Positions 45,731 through 54,084 of a DNA stretch of 64,000 bases are shown one piece after another (position 1 is the first letter of the stretch; each line of letters opens with the position of its first letter). Origin of the DNA: Pontibacter qinzhouensis (GTDB lineage Bacteria > Bacteroidota > Bacteroidia > Cytophagales > Hymenobacteraceae); contig NZ_VRTY01000020.1 in NCBI RefSeq assembly GCF_008017455.1, positions 1 through 64,000 on the forward strand, in the 5' to 3' direction. A program made the position numbers and the translations under genes. The notes under the pieces are model-generated. The model ran no database searches, was not told the origin of the DNA, and saw only the letters and a program-made list of their open reading frames with translations.

Positions 45731-46372
45731 TTATACAATAGCGTTGTCTATGCAATACGTGAGAATATGGTTGTCAACGTTTTCGAAACATACCTCATAT
45801 GACCTGGAAAAGTTCGCTGTCTGAACAAGTCCCCGTAACGTGTTTTCGGTTTCGGAAGGAGCCAGCAGGATGTTTTCCTTAAATATAAGGTTTCTTTTGC
45901 TATACATCTTGTATAATGTTTCTTTCGCGCTCCAGTAGAGGCAGGTTTTTATGTCGTCGCCTGCCGTACAGGTTTTCTCGCTTTCGGCCAGGAACCTGTC
46001 TGCCACCCGGAGTGCCTTTTGGCTTACCAGTTCAATATCTATGCCAACCTGATGATCTGCTGAAACTATAACGGCAGCCAGTTGGGGAGAGTGGGTAATA
46101 GATAGTTGGATATCGCTTTGCTCAAAATAAGGCTTTCCGTGTTCGTTGCGGCACAGCACCAGTGGTACCTCTGTAAACTGCTGCAAAAGCGTGTAAGCCA
46201 GCATTCTGCTGGCCAGCCACTCCTGCTCGCGCTTTGGGTGCACCTTGCCTTGCAGAGCACTTAGATCTGCCTGTGGTGGCAAAGCAGCATAAAGTTCAGC
46301 AGCAGGCTCCTCTATTTGCCAGATGCCGATAAGGGTGCGCGGAGCGGGTTGCATGGTTTGGATGAGGGGCAT
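45731..46372 (-). CDS. 4'-phosphopantetheinyl transferase superfamily protein
   Basis: This enzyme transfers phosphopantetheine from CoA to a carrier protein. The magnesium-binding motif GIDIE (near residue 112) and the WSAKETLYK motif (near 150) are both intact. At 213 residues it is Sfp-like, with two pseudo-symmetric halves, rather than the short AcpS type. No polyketide or non-ribosomal peptide genes lie in the window, so its carrier must be elsewhere. Confidence 0.9.
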   Translation of the reverse strand: MPLIQTMQPAPRTLIGIWQIEEPAAELYAALPPQADLSALQGKVHPKREQEWLASRMLAYTLLQQFTEVPLVLCRNEHGKPYFEQSDIQLSITHSPQLAAVIVSADHQVGIDIELVSQKALRVADRFLAESEKTCTAGDDIKTCLYWSAKETLYKMYSKRNLIFKENILLAPSETENTLRGLVQTANFSRSYEVCFENVDNHILTYCIDNAIV

Positions 46373-46748
46373 AGGTTGGGCAGAATACCTGCCAAATTAG
46401 AAATTAAAAATTAGAAATTGATGCTCCTGAAGCACATGCACATTGGCAATTAACCACATGAAAAGTGGAGCAGAAGCAACAGAACCTGTTATAGACAGCG
46501 ACAGTACTTCCTGGAAAAAAAGTTTTACGAAAAATACAAAAGAAAAAAAGTCATATGTCTTGAGTCGTGATACTTGTATCCTGTTTCCTGGAGAGATACA
46601 AATTCAATTTCCGATAAGTTATGACGCAGTCTATAGTGCTTGCTTTTTAATTGTAAATTTAAAAAAAATTAAGCGCTTGTAAGGATATCGGGTTTACGAT
46701 ATAGCCGAAACTGAAGCAGGCACCATTATAAACGAAGAAACAGCTGGC
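46373..46748. other. Divergent intergenic region without repeat copy
   Basis: No gene is convincing; a 79-codon frame at 46443 lacks similarity and has a low-complexity end. It begins with AAATTAGAAATT low-complexity units and should hold promoters for both neighbours. No 57-bp repeat is found here. Confidence 0.5.
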
Positions 46749-47672
46749 ATGGCTACTACAATAGAAGTACAAAAACTACATACACTTACCGGTCACCGCG
46801 ACTGCATTTACACCCTGGAGCCTTCCGGCGAGAACCATGTTGTTTTCTCGGCGGGCGGAGACGGTATGGTGGCCGCCTGGAACCTGAACGATCCCGAAAA
46901 TGGAGAACTGATAGCGCGTGTTACAAGCTCAGTTTACGCGCTCAGTTACGTGCCTTTCCGTAACCTGCTGCTGATAGGGCAGAACAACGAAGGCCTGCAG
47001 GTGATCGACCTCCAGAACAAAGCTATTTTAAAATCGGTGTCGCTGCCGAAAGTGGCCATTTTCGATATTAAATACAGCGCTTTGCTGAACAAGGTGTATG
47101 TGGCGCAGGGCAATGGCGGGGTTTGTATTTTAGCAGCCGATACCTTTGAGCTGCAAACCATTACCCGCAGCACCGACCAAAGCGCCCGTTCGCTGGCCCT
47201 GAACTCGCACACCCAGGAACTGGCCGTTGGCTACAGCGACAACAGCATCCGCATATTCGATGCGGCCACCATGCAGCTGAAGCACGAGCTGAAAAACCAC
47301 ACGAACTCGGTGTTTACAGTGGCCTATTCTCCTGAAGGCGACCTGCTTATAACAGGTGGCCGCGACGCGCACCTGCGGGTGTGGGAGGTGCAGCAGGGCT
47401 ACAAAGAGCGCGGCTATACTATAGCCCACATGTATACCATCAACCATATTGCCTATAGCCCCGATGGCCGCCATTTTGCCACCTGCAGCATGGATAAGTC
47501 GATAAAGATCTGGGATGCCCGCACCTTTAAGTTACTGAAAGTGATCGATAAAGTCCGGAATGCGAGTCATGGCACTTCCGTGAATAAATTATTTTGGACG
47601 GCTCATCATAATCAGTTAGTTTCGTGTAGCGATGATCGCACCATATCGGTCTGGGACATTAAATTGAGTTGA
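46749..47672 (+). CDS. WD40-repeat beta-propeller protein
   Basis: A 307-residue cytoplasmic protein made of about seven WD40 blades. Clear units include HTLTGHRDCIYTLEPSG, DGMVAAWNL, SDNSIRIFDAATMQ, ITGGRDAHLRVWEV, CSMDKSIKIWDA and CSDDRTISVWDI. It has no signal peptide or catalytic motif, so it is probably a scaffold. It lies directly before a DivIVA-domain protein (2-bp gap) and folB, so the first two are co-expressed and may act together in cell organisation. Confidence 0.9.
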   Translation: MATTIEVQKLHTLTGHRDCIYTLEPSGENHVVFSAGGDGMVAAWNLNDPENGELIARVTSSVYALSYVPFRNLLLIGQNNEGLQVIDLQNKAILKSVSLPKVAIFDIKYSALLNKVYVAQGNGGVCILAADTFELQTITRSTDQSARSLALNSHTQELAVGYSDNSIRIFDAATMQLKHELKNHTNSVFTVAYSPEGDLLITGGRDAHLRVWEVQQGYKERGYTIAHMYTINHIAYSPDGRHFATCSMDKSIKIWDARTFKLLKVIDKVRNASHGTSVNKLFWTAHHNQLVSCSDDRTISVWDIKLS

Positions 47673-47674
47673 AT

Positions 47675-48631
47675 ATGAAGATTACACCGTTAGAAATCAG
47701 GCAAAAAACATTTGAGAAGGCTTTCAGGGGTTTAGACAAGGATGAGGTAAATGCTTTTTTGCTGACCTTGTCGCAACAATGGGAAAAATTATTGGATGAG
47801 AACAAAGATCTGCGCAATAAGCTGGACACTGCTCACCGCGAAACCCAAAAGCTGCGCGAGGTGGAGTCATCTCTCTATAAAACACTTAAAACAGCCGAAG
47901 ATACCGGCAACAGCATATTAGAGCAGGCTACCAAATCGGCTGAGCTGAAAGCCCGTGAGGCACAGCTGCAGTCGGATGAGCTGCTGAACAAGGCCCGCAA
48001 CGAGGCACGCGCCCTTTTAGAGGATGCCAACCAAAAAGCAGGCAAAGTGCTGACCGAGATGCAGCAGGAGGTTAAAGCCCTGGAGCAGGATTACCAGCGC
48101 CTCGAAAGCTACCTCGACAGCATGGTGCGCGACCTTAAGAACCTGGCAAACGATGCGTTAGAGAAAGTTGAGAAGACAAACGCAAAACCTAAAGCTAACA
48201 CATTGAGTATTCTTTCAAGAGCAGTAGACGTAAAAGTACACACACCAGAGCTGCTGCATAACCTGAAAGAAATGAAAATAACAAGCGAAGATTTATACCC
48301 GGTAGCTGCCACGCCAGTTGCCCTGCAGATTGTAAATGAGGTAGAACCCTTTGGCGATCCTGCACCAGACGTTACACAACCAATCCCTGAAATTCCGAAC
48401 CCGGTAACGCCGGTTCCAACCATACCGGGCCCGGAAATTGAGCAACCGGAGCCGGATTACCCAGGTCGCATCCCCGGCCCGGAAATAGAGCAGCCGATAC
48501 CGGATATTCAACCAATTAAACCTGATGAGCCTGAAATACAGCCGCCTATGACGGAGCCATCCAGAAGCTACAGTCAGCAGCAGCAACCAGTAAAACAAAC
48601 CGCAGGTTCTTTCTTCGACGAGCTAGGGTAG
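47675..48631 (+). CDS. DivIVA-domain coiled-coil protein with proline-rich tail
   Basis: Residues 1-60 match the DivIVA/GpsB lipid-binding domain (ITPLEIRQKTFEKAFRGLDKDEVNAFL), followed by a long coiled coil to about residue 170. The last 100 residues are acidic and proline-rich with a repeated IPGPEIEQP unit, ending in SFFDELG. DivIVA proteins gather at curved or dividing membranes and recruit partners. I chose the ATG at 47675; a TTG at 47669 overlaps the WD40 stop. The folB gene starts 9 bp after its stop. Confidence 0.88.
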   Translation: MKITPLEIRQKTFEKAFRGLDKDEVNAFLLTLSQQWEKLLDENKDLRNKLDTAHRETQKLREVESSLYKTLKTAEDTGNSILEQATKSAELKAREAQLQSDELLNKARNEARALLEDANQKAGKVLTEMQQEVKALEQDYQRLESYLDSMVRDLKNLANDALEKVEKTNAKPKANTLSILSRAVDVKVHTPELLHNLKEMKITSEDLYPVAATPVALQIVNEVEPFGDPAPDVTQPIPEIPNPVTPVPTIPGPEIEQPEPDYPGRIPGPEIEQPIPDIQPIKPDEPEIQPPMTEPSRSYSQQQQPVKQTAGSFFDELG

Positions 48632-48640
48632 CAGAATAGC

Positions 48641-48997
48641 ATGGGACAAATTGCGCTGGAAGGCCTGGAGTTTTTCGCATTTCATGGGTATTACGACGAG
48701 GAACAGAAAATCGGCAACAAATACGGCATAGACCTGTTTTTGAGCACCGACCTGCGCCGTGCTGCCGAGTCTGATGACCTGCACCAGACTGTGAATTACG
48801 AAACGCTTTATGCGCTGGTAGTAGAAGAGATGAAAGTGCCTGCCAGGCTGCTGGAGCACCTGGGCCACCGGATCATAGATAAGATTTATGAACGGTTTCC
48901 GTTTGTAGAGTCGGTAAAGGTGCAGGTTTATAAGTTTAACCCTCCGCTTGGCGGCATCTGCAAGTGGGCCAAGGTTACCCTGGAAGAGGCACGTTAA
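48641..48997 (+). CDS. folB: Dihydroneopterin aldolase
   Basis: The enzyme converts dihydroneopterin to hydroxymethyl-dihydropterin and glycolaldehyde in folate synthesis. The family features are LEFFAFHGYYDEEQKIGNKY with the active-site Glu, VNYETLYALV in the middle and a late VKVQVYKFNPP. At 118 residues it is full length. It closes the WD40-DivIVA-folB unit, whose other members have no known link to folate. Confidence 0.93.
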   Translation: MGQIALEGLEFFAFHGYYDEEQKIGNKYGIDLFLSTDLRRAAESDDLHQTVNYETLYALVVEEMKVPARLLEHLGHRIIDKIYERFPFVESVKVQVYKFNPPLGGICKWAKVTLEEAR

Positions 48998-49152
48998 AAA
49001 TTTAGAATATGATAACAGAAGCAGCTGGTTTTAAAGAAGTCAGCTGCTTTTGCTTTTGAAGGAAACAGTGTTGTTTTATGTATCTTTAATATGCAGGAAC
49101 TGCGTTCTTTCATTATTACGACTGCTTCATTTCATATTTACTTAAGAGACCT

Positions 49153-49530
49153 ATGGAAATTCCGAAAACACACCAGAACGTAATGCCTTACCTGATGCTG
49201 GCGGGGGCAAATAAATTTAAAGCTTTCGTAAGTGCCGTGTTTGGAGCTCAGGAAACCTACAGCGCCATGCGCGATGCAGACCATATTATGCATGCCGAAG
49301 TGCAGCTAAACGGCAGCACCATTATGTACTGCGATGCCACCGAGCAATGGAAGCCGCAAACAGCCAACCTGTTTGTGTACGTAGAAGATGCCAACCAAAC
49401 CTACCAGCTCGCCCTCGACAATGGCGCAAGTTCTGTAACAGAGCCAGCCGACCAGGAATACGGCCGAAGCTGCGGCGTAACCGACCCGACAGGCAATGTG
49501 TGGTGGATAACATCAGTGCTGAAAAAGTAA
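49153..49530 (+). CDS. VOC-superfamily (glyoxalase/PhnB-like) protein
   Basis: 125 residues with the paired beta-alpha-beta units of the vicinal oxygen chelate superfamily: VMPYLMLAGANKFKAFVSAVFGA at the start, HAEVQLNGSTIMYCD in the middle and the closing GVTDPTGNVWWI. The PhnB-like branch has many members of unknown function. The stop is followed after 6 bp by repeat copy 14. It is single and co-directional with folB, 155 bp apart. Confidence 0.85.
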   Translation: MEIPKTHQNVMPYLMLAGANKFKAFVSAVFGAQETYSAMRDADHIMHAEVQLNGSTIMYCDATEQWKPQTANLFVYVEDANQTYQLALDNGASSVTEPADQEYGRSCGVTDPTGNVWWITSVLKK

Positions 49531-49536
49531 CGATCG

Positions 49537-49593
49537 ACCCTTGGAGGAAAATGAGCAAAATACCTTCAGAAGGCTGTTTTCATTTGAATAATT
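49537..49593 (-). repeat. 57-bp intergenic repeat, copy 14
   Basis: 57 bp on the minus strand, AATTATTCAAATG to AAGGGT. Its ACCCTTGG end starts 6 bp after the VOC gene stop. Confidence 0.85.
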
Positions 49594-49708
49594 TGAGAAA
49601 GGCAGATGTGGTAAGTTGTTGATTTAATGATGTGGAAATTTGAAGATATTTGAGCTTTGCTTGATGGGAGAAAAGAGAATATAGCCAGAATTTGAAAAAA
49701 TCTCACTG

Positions 49709-49729
49709 CCGCGAGCTTTCAGCTCGTGG
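49709..49729. repeat. CCGCGAGCT palindrome
   Basis: CCGCGAGCT-TTC-AGCTCGTGG, a 9-bp near-perfect stem (one G:T pair), related by core to the element at 49893; an AACTTGCG unit follows 12-25 bp later. Confidence 0.6.
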
Positions 49730-49861
49730 TAGTACATGGGAGTTTTTAACTTGCGTAAACCACTACTTAAATCAAAGATCAACTCAAGGCTTTCCGCTAG
49801 TGCTAGGTTAATGTCATTTTCTGCTTAAACTAAAATGGAAAGTATCTACTAATGTCCTGCT

Positions 49862-49930
49862 TCCGGAAGTTAAAAACTTGCCTCATTTTGTACCGCGAGT
49901 TACGGCTACGCCTAAACTCGCGGCAGAAGT
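49862..49930. repeat. Double-palindrome repeat, copy 2 (CGCGAGTT type)
   Basis: GGAAGTT-AAAAACTTGCC is followed by a hairpin with CCGCGAGTT and AACTCGCGG arms (49893-49923) and loop ACGGCTACGCCTA. Loop and layout match 19159-19226; the arms differ in compensating fashion (CAAGTT/AACTTG there, CGAGTT/AACTCG here). Confidence 0.75.
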
Positions 49931-49959
49931 AACTAGTGCCTGAATATTCTCGACACTCA

Positions 49960-50017
49960 AATTATTTAAATACTTTTGCCCTTCCAAAGCCATTTTAACT
50001 GCAAACACCTCCAGGGC
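49960..50017 (+). repeat. 57-bp intergenic repeat, copy 15 (diverged end)
   Basis: 58 bp, AATTATTTAAATA to CAGGGC; the end motif has two changes. It lies 14 bp before the start codon of the 94-residue protein gene. Confidence 0.7.
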
Positions 50018-50031
50018 GTATAACCAATGCT

Positions 50032-50316
50032 ATGAACCTAACGACCTTCAAAGAAAGTCTTTCTGCTACAGCGCCACCTGCTGGTATATCGGTTTACCTG
50101 CAGGCGCTTTGGTTCGATGCCAAAGGCAACTGGGAAAAAGCACACGTGCTCGTCCAGGCCCTACCCGATAAAAATGCTGCCTGGATACACGCCTACCTGC
50201 ACCGCAAGGAAGGTGATGCCTGGAACGCTGACTACTGGTACCGGAGAGCCAGCAAAACCAGGCCTGCCGTTACGCTGGAAGAAGAGTGGGAGGGATTGCT
50301 AAAAGTGCTTTTATAG
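50032..50316 (+). CDS. Small conserved protein of unknown function
   Basis: A 94-residue soluble protein with WFDAKGNWEKAH, WIHAYLHRKEGDAWNADYWYRRA and a Trp-rich end. The spacing of Trp, His and Tyr and the helical character suggest a TPR-like fold. I recognise this type from other Bacteroidota genomes but cannot name a function. There is no signal peptide. It starts 14 bp after repeat copy 15, leaving almost no room for a separate promoter unless the repeat contributes to it. Confidence 0.75.
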   Translation: MNLTTFKESLSATAPPAGISVYLQALWFDAKGNWEKAHVLVQALPDKNAAWIHAYLHRKEGDAWNADYWYRRASKTRPAVTLEEEWEGLLKVLL

Positions 50317-50400
50317 ATAGTGAGTCAGCATGTTGCTATTTTTGCACTGATGTACTAGTTGCTTTGTCTCACAATTTACCACAACGATGGAAGATCCACA

Positions 50401-50850
50401 ATGACAGTTTCATTTGACCTGGATGGTACACTTATTCCGTTTCAAGAAGACGATTTTGCTACAGAAAAGAGAAATTTTTTTCAACGCCTGATAGGAATAG
50501 AACCGATTAGAATGGGAGCTACATTCTTATTTAAAGAATTGAATCGTAGAGGACACAAAGTCGGGATCTATACAACCTCCTATCGCAATATTACCTGGAT
50601 CAGGTTTCAACTTCTGACCTATGGCATCAGAACCGATTTTGTTATAAATGAAGCACTTAATCGTGCCAAATTACAGACTAAGAACCTTAGTTGCTCTAAA
50701 TATCCTCCAGCATTTAATATTGATCTACATATAGATGATGCAGCAGGTGTTGCGATAGAAGGAGAAAAACTTAATTTTAAAACCATTCTATTGTTGAAGA
50801 ATGATCTTGATTGGTTGGATAAAATAATAAATACATGTAATGATAACTAG
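50401..50850 (+). CDS. HAD-superfamily hydrolase-like protein
   Basis: 149 residues with the HAD nucleophile motif DLDGT (Asp6 and Asp8) at the start, a threonine/serine motif IYTTSYRN near residue 60, and a late acidic motif HIDDAAG near 116. This fits a small HAD phosphatase, close to the haloacid dehalogenase-like group. I chose the ATG at 50401, so the motif lies at the usual distance from the start. The codon use is visibly more AT-rich than in neighbours, hinting at recent transfer. Substrate unknown. Confidence 0.75.
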   Translation: MTVSFDLDGTLIPFQEDDFATEKRNFFQRLIGIEPIRMGATFLFKELNRRGHKVGIYTTSYRNITWIRFQLLTYGIRTDFVINEALNRAKLQTKNLSCSKYPPAFNIDLHIDDAAGVAIEGEKLNFKTILLLKNDLDWLDKIINTCNDN

Positions 50851-50939
50851 GTTGCTTCTGCAACTTAACCTTTTCTTAACAATAGACTTCTTGCATTGCC
50901 TGGCAACCATAAATTTCAGCATCGTATATTTAACCTCTG

Positions 50940-51428
50940 ATGAGAGAGGAAAAGAAAAACACCCCAAAGCAGGAAAAAAAAATTATCGGGAGGCGCGAAC
51001 GTGTGTCGTTTCCTGAGCTTGATCTGGCCGAGATTGAGGCTAAGATCGATACAGGTGCCTATACCTCGGCTATTCATTGCTCCGACATACACGAAGAAGT
51101 GCTGGTAGACGGTACCAAGGTCATAAGCCTGGACCTGCTGGACCCTTCGCACCCGCAATACAACCATCGTAGGTTAACATTTAAACACTATGCCTTCCGC
51201 GATATAAAAAGCTCGAATGGGGAGGTGCAGCAGCGGTATGTTATCCGTACCCGCATTAAGTTTTTCGATGAGGAAATTGAAGCAGAGTTTTCGCTCTCAG
51301 ATCGCAGCGACATGAAATACCCGGTGCTGATTGGCCGGACATTGTTGCGGGGCCGGTTTATTGTGGATGTTTCCCGTAAAAACGTCGGTAAAAAAACTAA
51401 CATCAAACAGAAAAAAAATCTTTTATGA
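50940..51428 (+). CDS. RimK-linked retropepsin-like putative ATP-dependent zinc protease
   Basis: A 162-residue protein of the family often annotated as ATP-dependent zinc protease and found next to rim[12 protein letters not shown] (residues 36-46) is a pepsin-like DTG motif and suggests an aspartic-protease fold; the zinc label in databases is older. The [20 protein letters not shown] segment closes the domain. Its stop overlaps the rimK start (ATGA), so translation is coupled. It probably acts on the peptide linkage made by the RimK-type ligase. Confidence 0.85.
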   Translation: MREEKKNTPKQEKKIIGRRERVSFPELDLAEIEAKIDTGAYTSAIHCSDIHEEVLVDGTKVISLDLLDPSHPQYNHRRLTFKHYAFRDIKSSNGEVQQRYVIRTRIKFFDEEIEAEFSLSDRSDMKYPVLIGRTLLRGRFIVDVSRKNVGKKTNIKQKKNLL

Positions 51429-52333
51429 AAATAGCCATTCTCTCCCGCAACCCAAAGCTGTACTCTACCAAACGACTGGTAGAAGCAGCAGAGCAGCGGG
51501 GGCACGAGGCCGTAGTACTCGATCATTTGCGCTGCGACCTGATAGTGGAGCAAGGAAACCCGCACATCCTGTACAAAGGTGAGCGACTGACCGGCTTCGA
51601 TGCTGTAATTCCCCGAATAGGGGCTTCGGTTACTTTTTACGGAACAGCCGTAGTGCGCCAGTTCGAAATGATGAAAGTAAAAAGCATTGTAGGCTCCCAG
51701 TCCATTGTGCGTTCCCGCGATAAGCTGCGCAGCCTCCAGATTCTGGCACGTGCCGGGCTGGGCATGCCTAAAACAGCTTTTACGAACTACTCCAAAGAAA
51801 CCTCTGAATTGGTAAAAGAAGTAGGCGGAGCCCCGCTGGTGATTAAACTGCTGGAAGGTACGCAGGGCCTGGGCGTGGTGCTGGCCGAAACCAAGAAAGC
51901 CGCTGAGTCGGTAATAGAGGCTTTCCATAACCTAGAGGCGCGTATTATTGTACAGGAGTTTGTGGCAGAGGCAGGCGGAGCCGACATAAGGGCTTTTGTA
52001 GTAAATGGTGAGGTAGTAGGTGCCATGAAACGCCAGGGCAAAGAAGGTGAGTTTCGCTCTAACCTGCATCGTGGCGGCAAGGCAACGCTCATAAAACTAT
52101 CGCGCCAGGAAAAAGCCGCTGCTTTGCTAGCAGCTAAATCGCTCGGCCTGAACGTAGCCGGTGTAGACATGCTGCAGTCGAAACGCGGACCTCTTATTCT
52201 GGAAGTAAACTCTTCGCCAGGACTGGAAGGAATAGAGAAAGCCACACAAAAAGATATAGCCGGAAAAATAATAGAATTTACAGAAGAGCTTGTAAAACGG
52301 AAGCTCACCAAAAAGAAAGACGTAAGCGAGTAG
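51425..52333 (+). CDS. rimK: RimK-family ATP-grasp alpha-L-glutamate ligase
   Basis: This ATP-grasp ligase adds glutamate residues to the C-terminus of ribosomal protein S6 or to another acceptor. The family start is [18 protein letters not shown]; the ATP-grasp core has [19 protein letters not shown] and the metal region ends with [15 protein letters not shown]. At 302 residues it matches RimK length. It lies between the retropepsin-like protease and an AstE-type deacylase, one base from the latter. In such clusters the acceptor need not be S6. Confidence 0.9.
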   Translation: MKIAILSRNPKLYSTKRLVEAAEQRGHEAVVLDHLRCDLIVEQGNPHILYKGERLTGFDAVIPRIGASVTFYGTAVVRQFEMMKVKSIVGSQSIVRSRDKLRSLQILARAGLGMPKTAFTNYSKETSELVKEVGGAPLVIKLLEGTQGLGVVLAETKKAAESVIEAFHNLEARIIVQEFVAEAGGADIRAFVVNGEVVGAMKRQGKEGEFRSNLHRGGKATLIKLSRQEKAAALLAAKSLGLNVAGVDMLQSKRGPLILEVNSSPGLEGIEKATQKDIAGKIIEFTEELVKRKLTKKKDVSE

Positions 52334-52334
52334 C

Positions 52335-53276
52335 ATGCCAGAAACCATAACCATAAACGGGAGGTCAATAGACAGAGGTGAGAAAGTACTCACGAAACTA
52401 AATATTTCGAAGCTGCCGAGCGGCACCGTAATTGAAATACCAGTGTACGTGTTCCGGTCGGTGCACGATGGGCCGGTAGTACTGCTCATGGCCGGCATGC
52501 ACGGCGACGAGGTAAACGGCATCGAGATCATCAGGCGCATGCTGGGCAAAAAGATGCTGTACCCGCTCAGAGGCACTATAATCGCTGTGCCCATTCTCAA
52601 CATCTATGGTTTTCTGAACTTCTCGCGCGATGTGCCCGATGGCAAAGATGTGAACCGCAGCTTTCCGGGGCGTAATGAAGGCTCACTTGCCAGCCGGGTG
52701 GCTTACCGGTTTATGAAAGAAGTGATGCCTTACATCGATTACGGCATTGATTTTCATACGGGCGGATCGAGCCGATCTAACTACCCGCAAATTCGGTGCG
52801 TGCTCGATTATCCTAAAAACGTGGAGCTTTCGCAGGCATTTGGTGCTCCTTTTGTGCTCGATGCCAGTTTCCGGACCGGCTCGCTCCGGAAAGAAGCCTG
52901 GAAGCACGGCAAGACTATTCTGGTGTACGAGGCAGGTGAATCGTTGCGGTTTGATGAAGTGGGCATTTGCACTGGCATAGAAGGTACCTGCCGGTTTCTG
53001 CACCACCTGGGCATGATGGCAGGTGCTCCGGCAGCTGCGCAAGAACCAGTAGTCTGTCACAAAGATGTCTGGATACGGGCAAAGAATGCAGGGCTTTTCA
53101 GAAGTATTGTGAGGACAGGGGAGCAGGTGAAAAAGAACCAGTTATTAGGAACCATTACCGATCCGTATGGCGAAATGGAGGTGAAGATAATAGCTACTTC
53201 AGCAGGCTATATCATCGGACTGAACAACATGCCTGTAGTAAACCAGGGCGATGCACTGGTGCATATTGCTTTTTAA
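52335..53276 (+). CDS. Succinylglutamate desuccinylase/aspartoacylase-family zinc hydrolase
   Basis: An M14-like zinc carboxypeptidase-fold amidohydrolase. Zinc ligands are His56 and Glu59 in MHGDEVNG and a later His in DFHTGGSS near residue 140; the catalytic Glu is likely in VYEAGES near 200. The C-terminal 80 residues form a small beta domain (RAKNAGLFRSIVRTGEQVKK...). It starts one base after the rimK stop. No arginine-succinyltransferase genes are nearby, so it probably trims an acyl- or glutamyl-amide bond made by RimK rather than acting in arginine catabolism. Confidence 0.88.
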   Translation: MPETITINGRSIDRGEKVLTKLNISKLPSGTVIEIPVYVFRSVHDGPVVLLMAGMHGDEVNGIEIIRRMLGKKMLYPLRGTIIAVPILNIYGFLNFSRDVPDGKDVNRSFPGRNEGSLASRVAYRFMKEVMPYIDYGIDFHTGGSSRSNYPQIRCVLDYPKNVELSQAFGAPFVLDASFRTGSLRKEAWKHGKTILVYEAGESLRFDEVGICTGIEGTCRFLHHLGMMAGAPAAAQEPVVCHKDVWIRAKNAGLFRSIVRTGEQVKKNQLLGTITDPYGEMEVKIIATSAGYIIGLNNMPVVNQGDALVHIAF

Positions 53277-53509
53277 ATTAGAAGCTAGATTAGATTTTAG
53301 ATGCTAGAAATTTAAACTTGATGGCATTATTTGCGATTACTAATCTACCAACATTTGCTTGTAAACTTTGCAGTGAAAACTCAGTTTTAGGTGTAACAAT
53401 GGTCAGGCACAAAAAAGGAGAACTCCAATTAAAGAGTTCTCCTTTTTTGTGCCTGAAGCACCTTCATATTGCTGAAACAATCTAGTATCTAGTATCTAAA
53501 TTCTAGAAC
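53277..53509. repeat. TAGAT-unit low-complexity repeats flanking a terminator
   Basis: Short TTAGATGCTAGA-like units at 53277-53314 and their reverse-type ATCTAGTATC units at 53479-53509 flank the terminator. Similar units lie at 38536-38573 and 55151-55200; they appear to be a loose repeat class. Confidence 0.45.
53404..53455. terminator. Bidirectional intrinsic terminator
   Basis: A perfect 22-bp stem (53404-53425 with 53434-53455) around an 8-nt loop, with six A and six T bases in its arms, between convergent genes. Confidence 0.92.
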
Positions 53510-53997
53510 ACGTAACGCACGTGCAGGGCAGAATCCCAGAAGCCGCCACCGCTTGGTATGTTAATGTAAGGTTTAATGTCGGCACCTATGGTAAACGGAA
53601 TATCGCGGATATAATACTCAAGGCCCAAAATACCGTCAATACCTAAACCAAGAACATGGCGGTCGCCGTAGCGTCTGTGGCCACGGTCGTAGTAGTAAGC
53701 GCCTTCGTAGAAGCCAACGTGACCACCTAAGCCGTAGTACCATTGCAAGCCACTTACATTAAATGCCTGCGCATGTTTTTCGTACAGTAAGGTAAGGGTA
53801 GTGCCTCTGTGGCGAAAACGGGTGCTGATGATGCCCTCTAAAGCGGCATCGCTCTTAATAAAATGCTTAATGGTAAGTCCCGATGCCACACCACCCCGGA
53901 AACCGATACCGGTAGAATAGCCACTCTGAGCCTGTGCGCCCACTGCACACACGATTACGATCAGTAAAGTGAAAGTTAATCTGATAATTTTTTTCAT
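53503..53997 (-). CDS. Small outer-membrane beta-barrel-like protein of unknown function
   Basis: A signal peptide (ending AQAQS) is followed by alternating aromatic and hydrophobic strands and a final RYVF, the aromatic C-terminus of an outer-membrane barrel. Segments such as GIGFRGGVASGLTIKHFI and LQWYYGLGGHVGFYEGAYY look like barrel strands with a Tyr/His-rich loop. I chose the ATG at 53997, directly before the signal. With about 140 mature residues it would make an eight-stranded barrel. The methyltransferase gene lies 87 bp upstream. Confidence 0.7.
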   Translation of the reverse strand: MKKIIRLTFTLLIVIVCAVGAQAQSGYSTGIGFRGGVASGLTIKHFIKSDAALEGIISTRFRHRGTTLTLLYEKHAQAFNVSGLQWYYGLGGHVGFYEGAYYYDRGHRRYGDRHVLGLGIDGILGLEYYIRDIPFTIGADIKPYINIPSGGGFWDSALHVRYVF

Positions 53998-54084
53998 GGT
54001 TATGTAATAGTTTGTAATACCAGCGGCTCCCTTTGGGCCGTGAGGCTGCAAAGTTAAAAGTTCTAACGATGTAAAAACGTAAAA

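Larger units (their letters stand above)
49531..50031. other. Intergenic region with two 57-bp repeats and hairpin repeats
   Basis: No gene is seen. Repeat copies 14 and 15 lie at either end in opposite orientation, both with their AAGGGT-type ends facing outward to genes. Between them are two hairpin units of the CGCGAG/AACTTG type. Confidence 0.7.

Noticed and set aside
46443-46682. 79-codon frame in the divergent gap
   Set aside because: The low-complexity Lys/Phe-rich end and lack of similarity make chance more likely.
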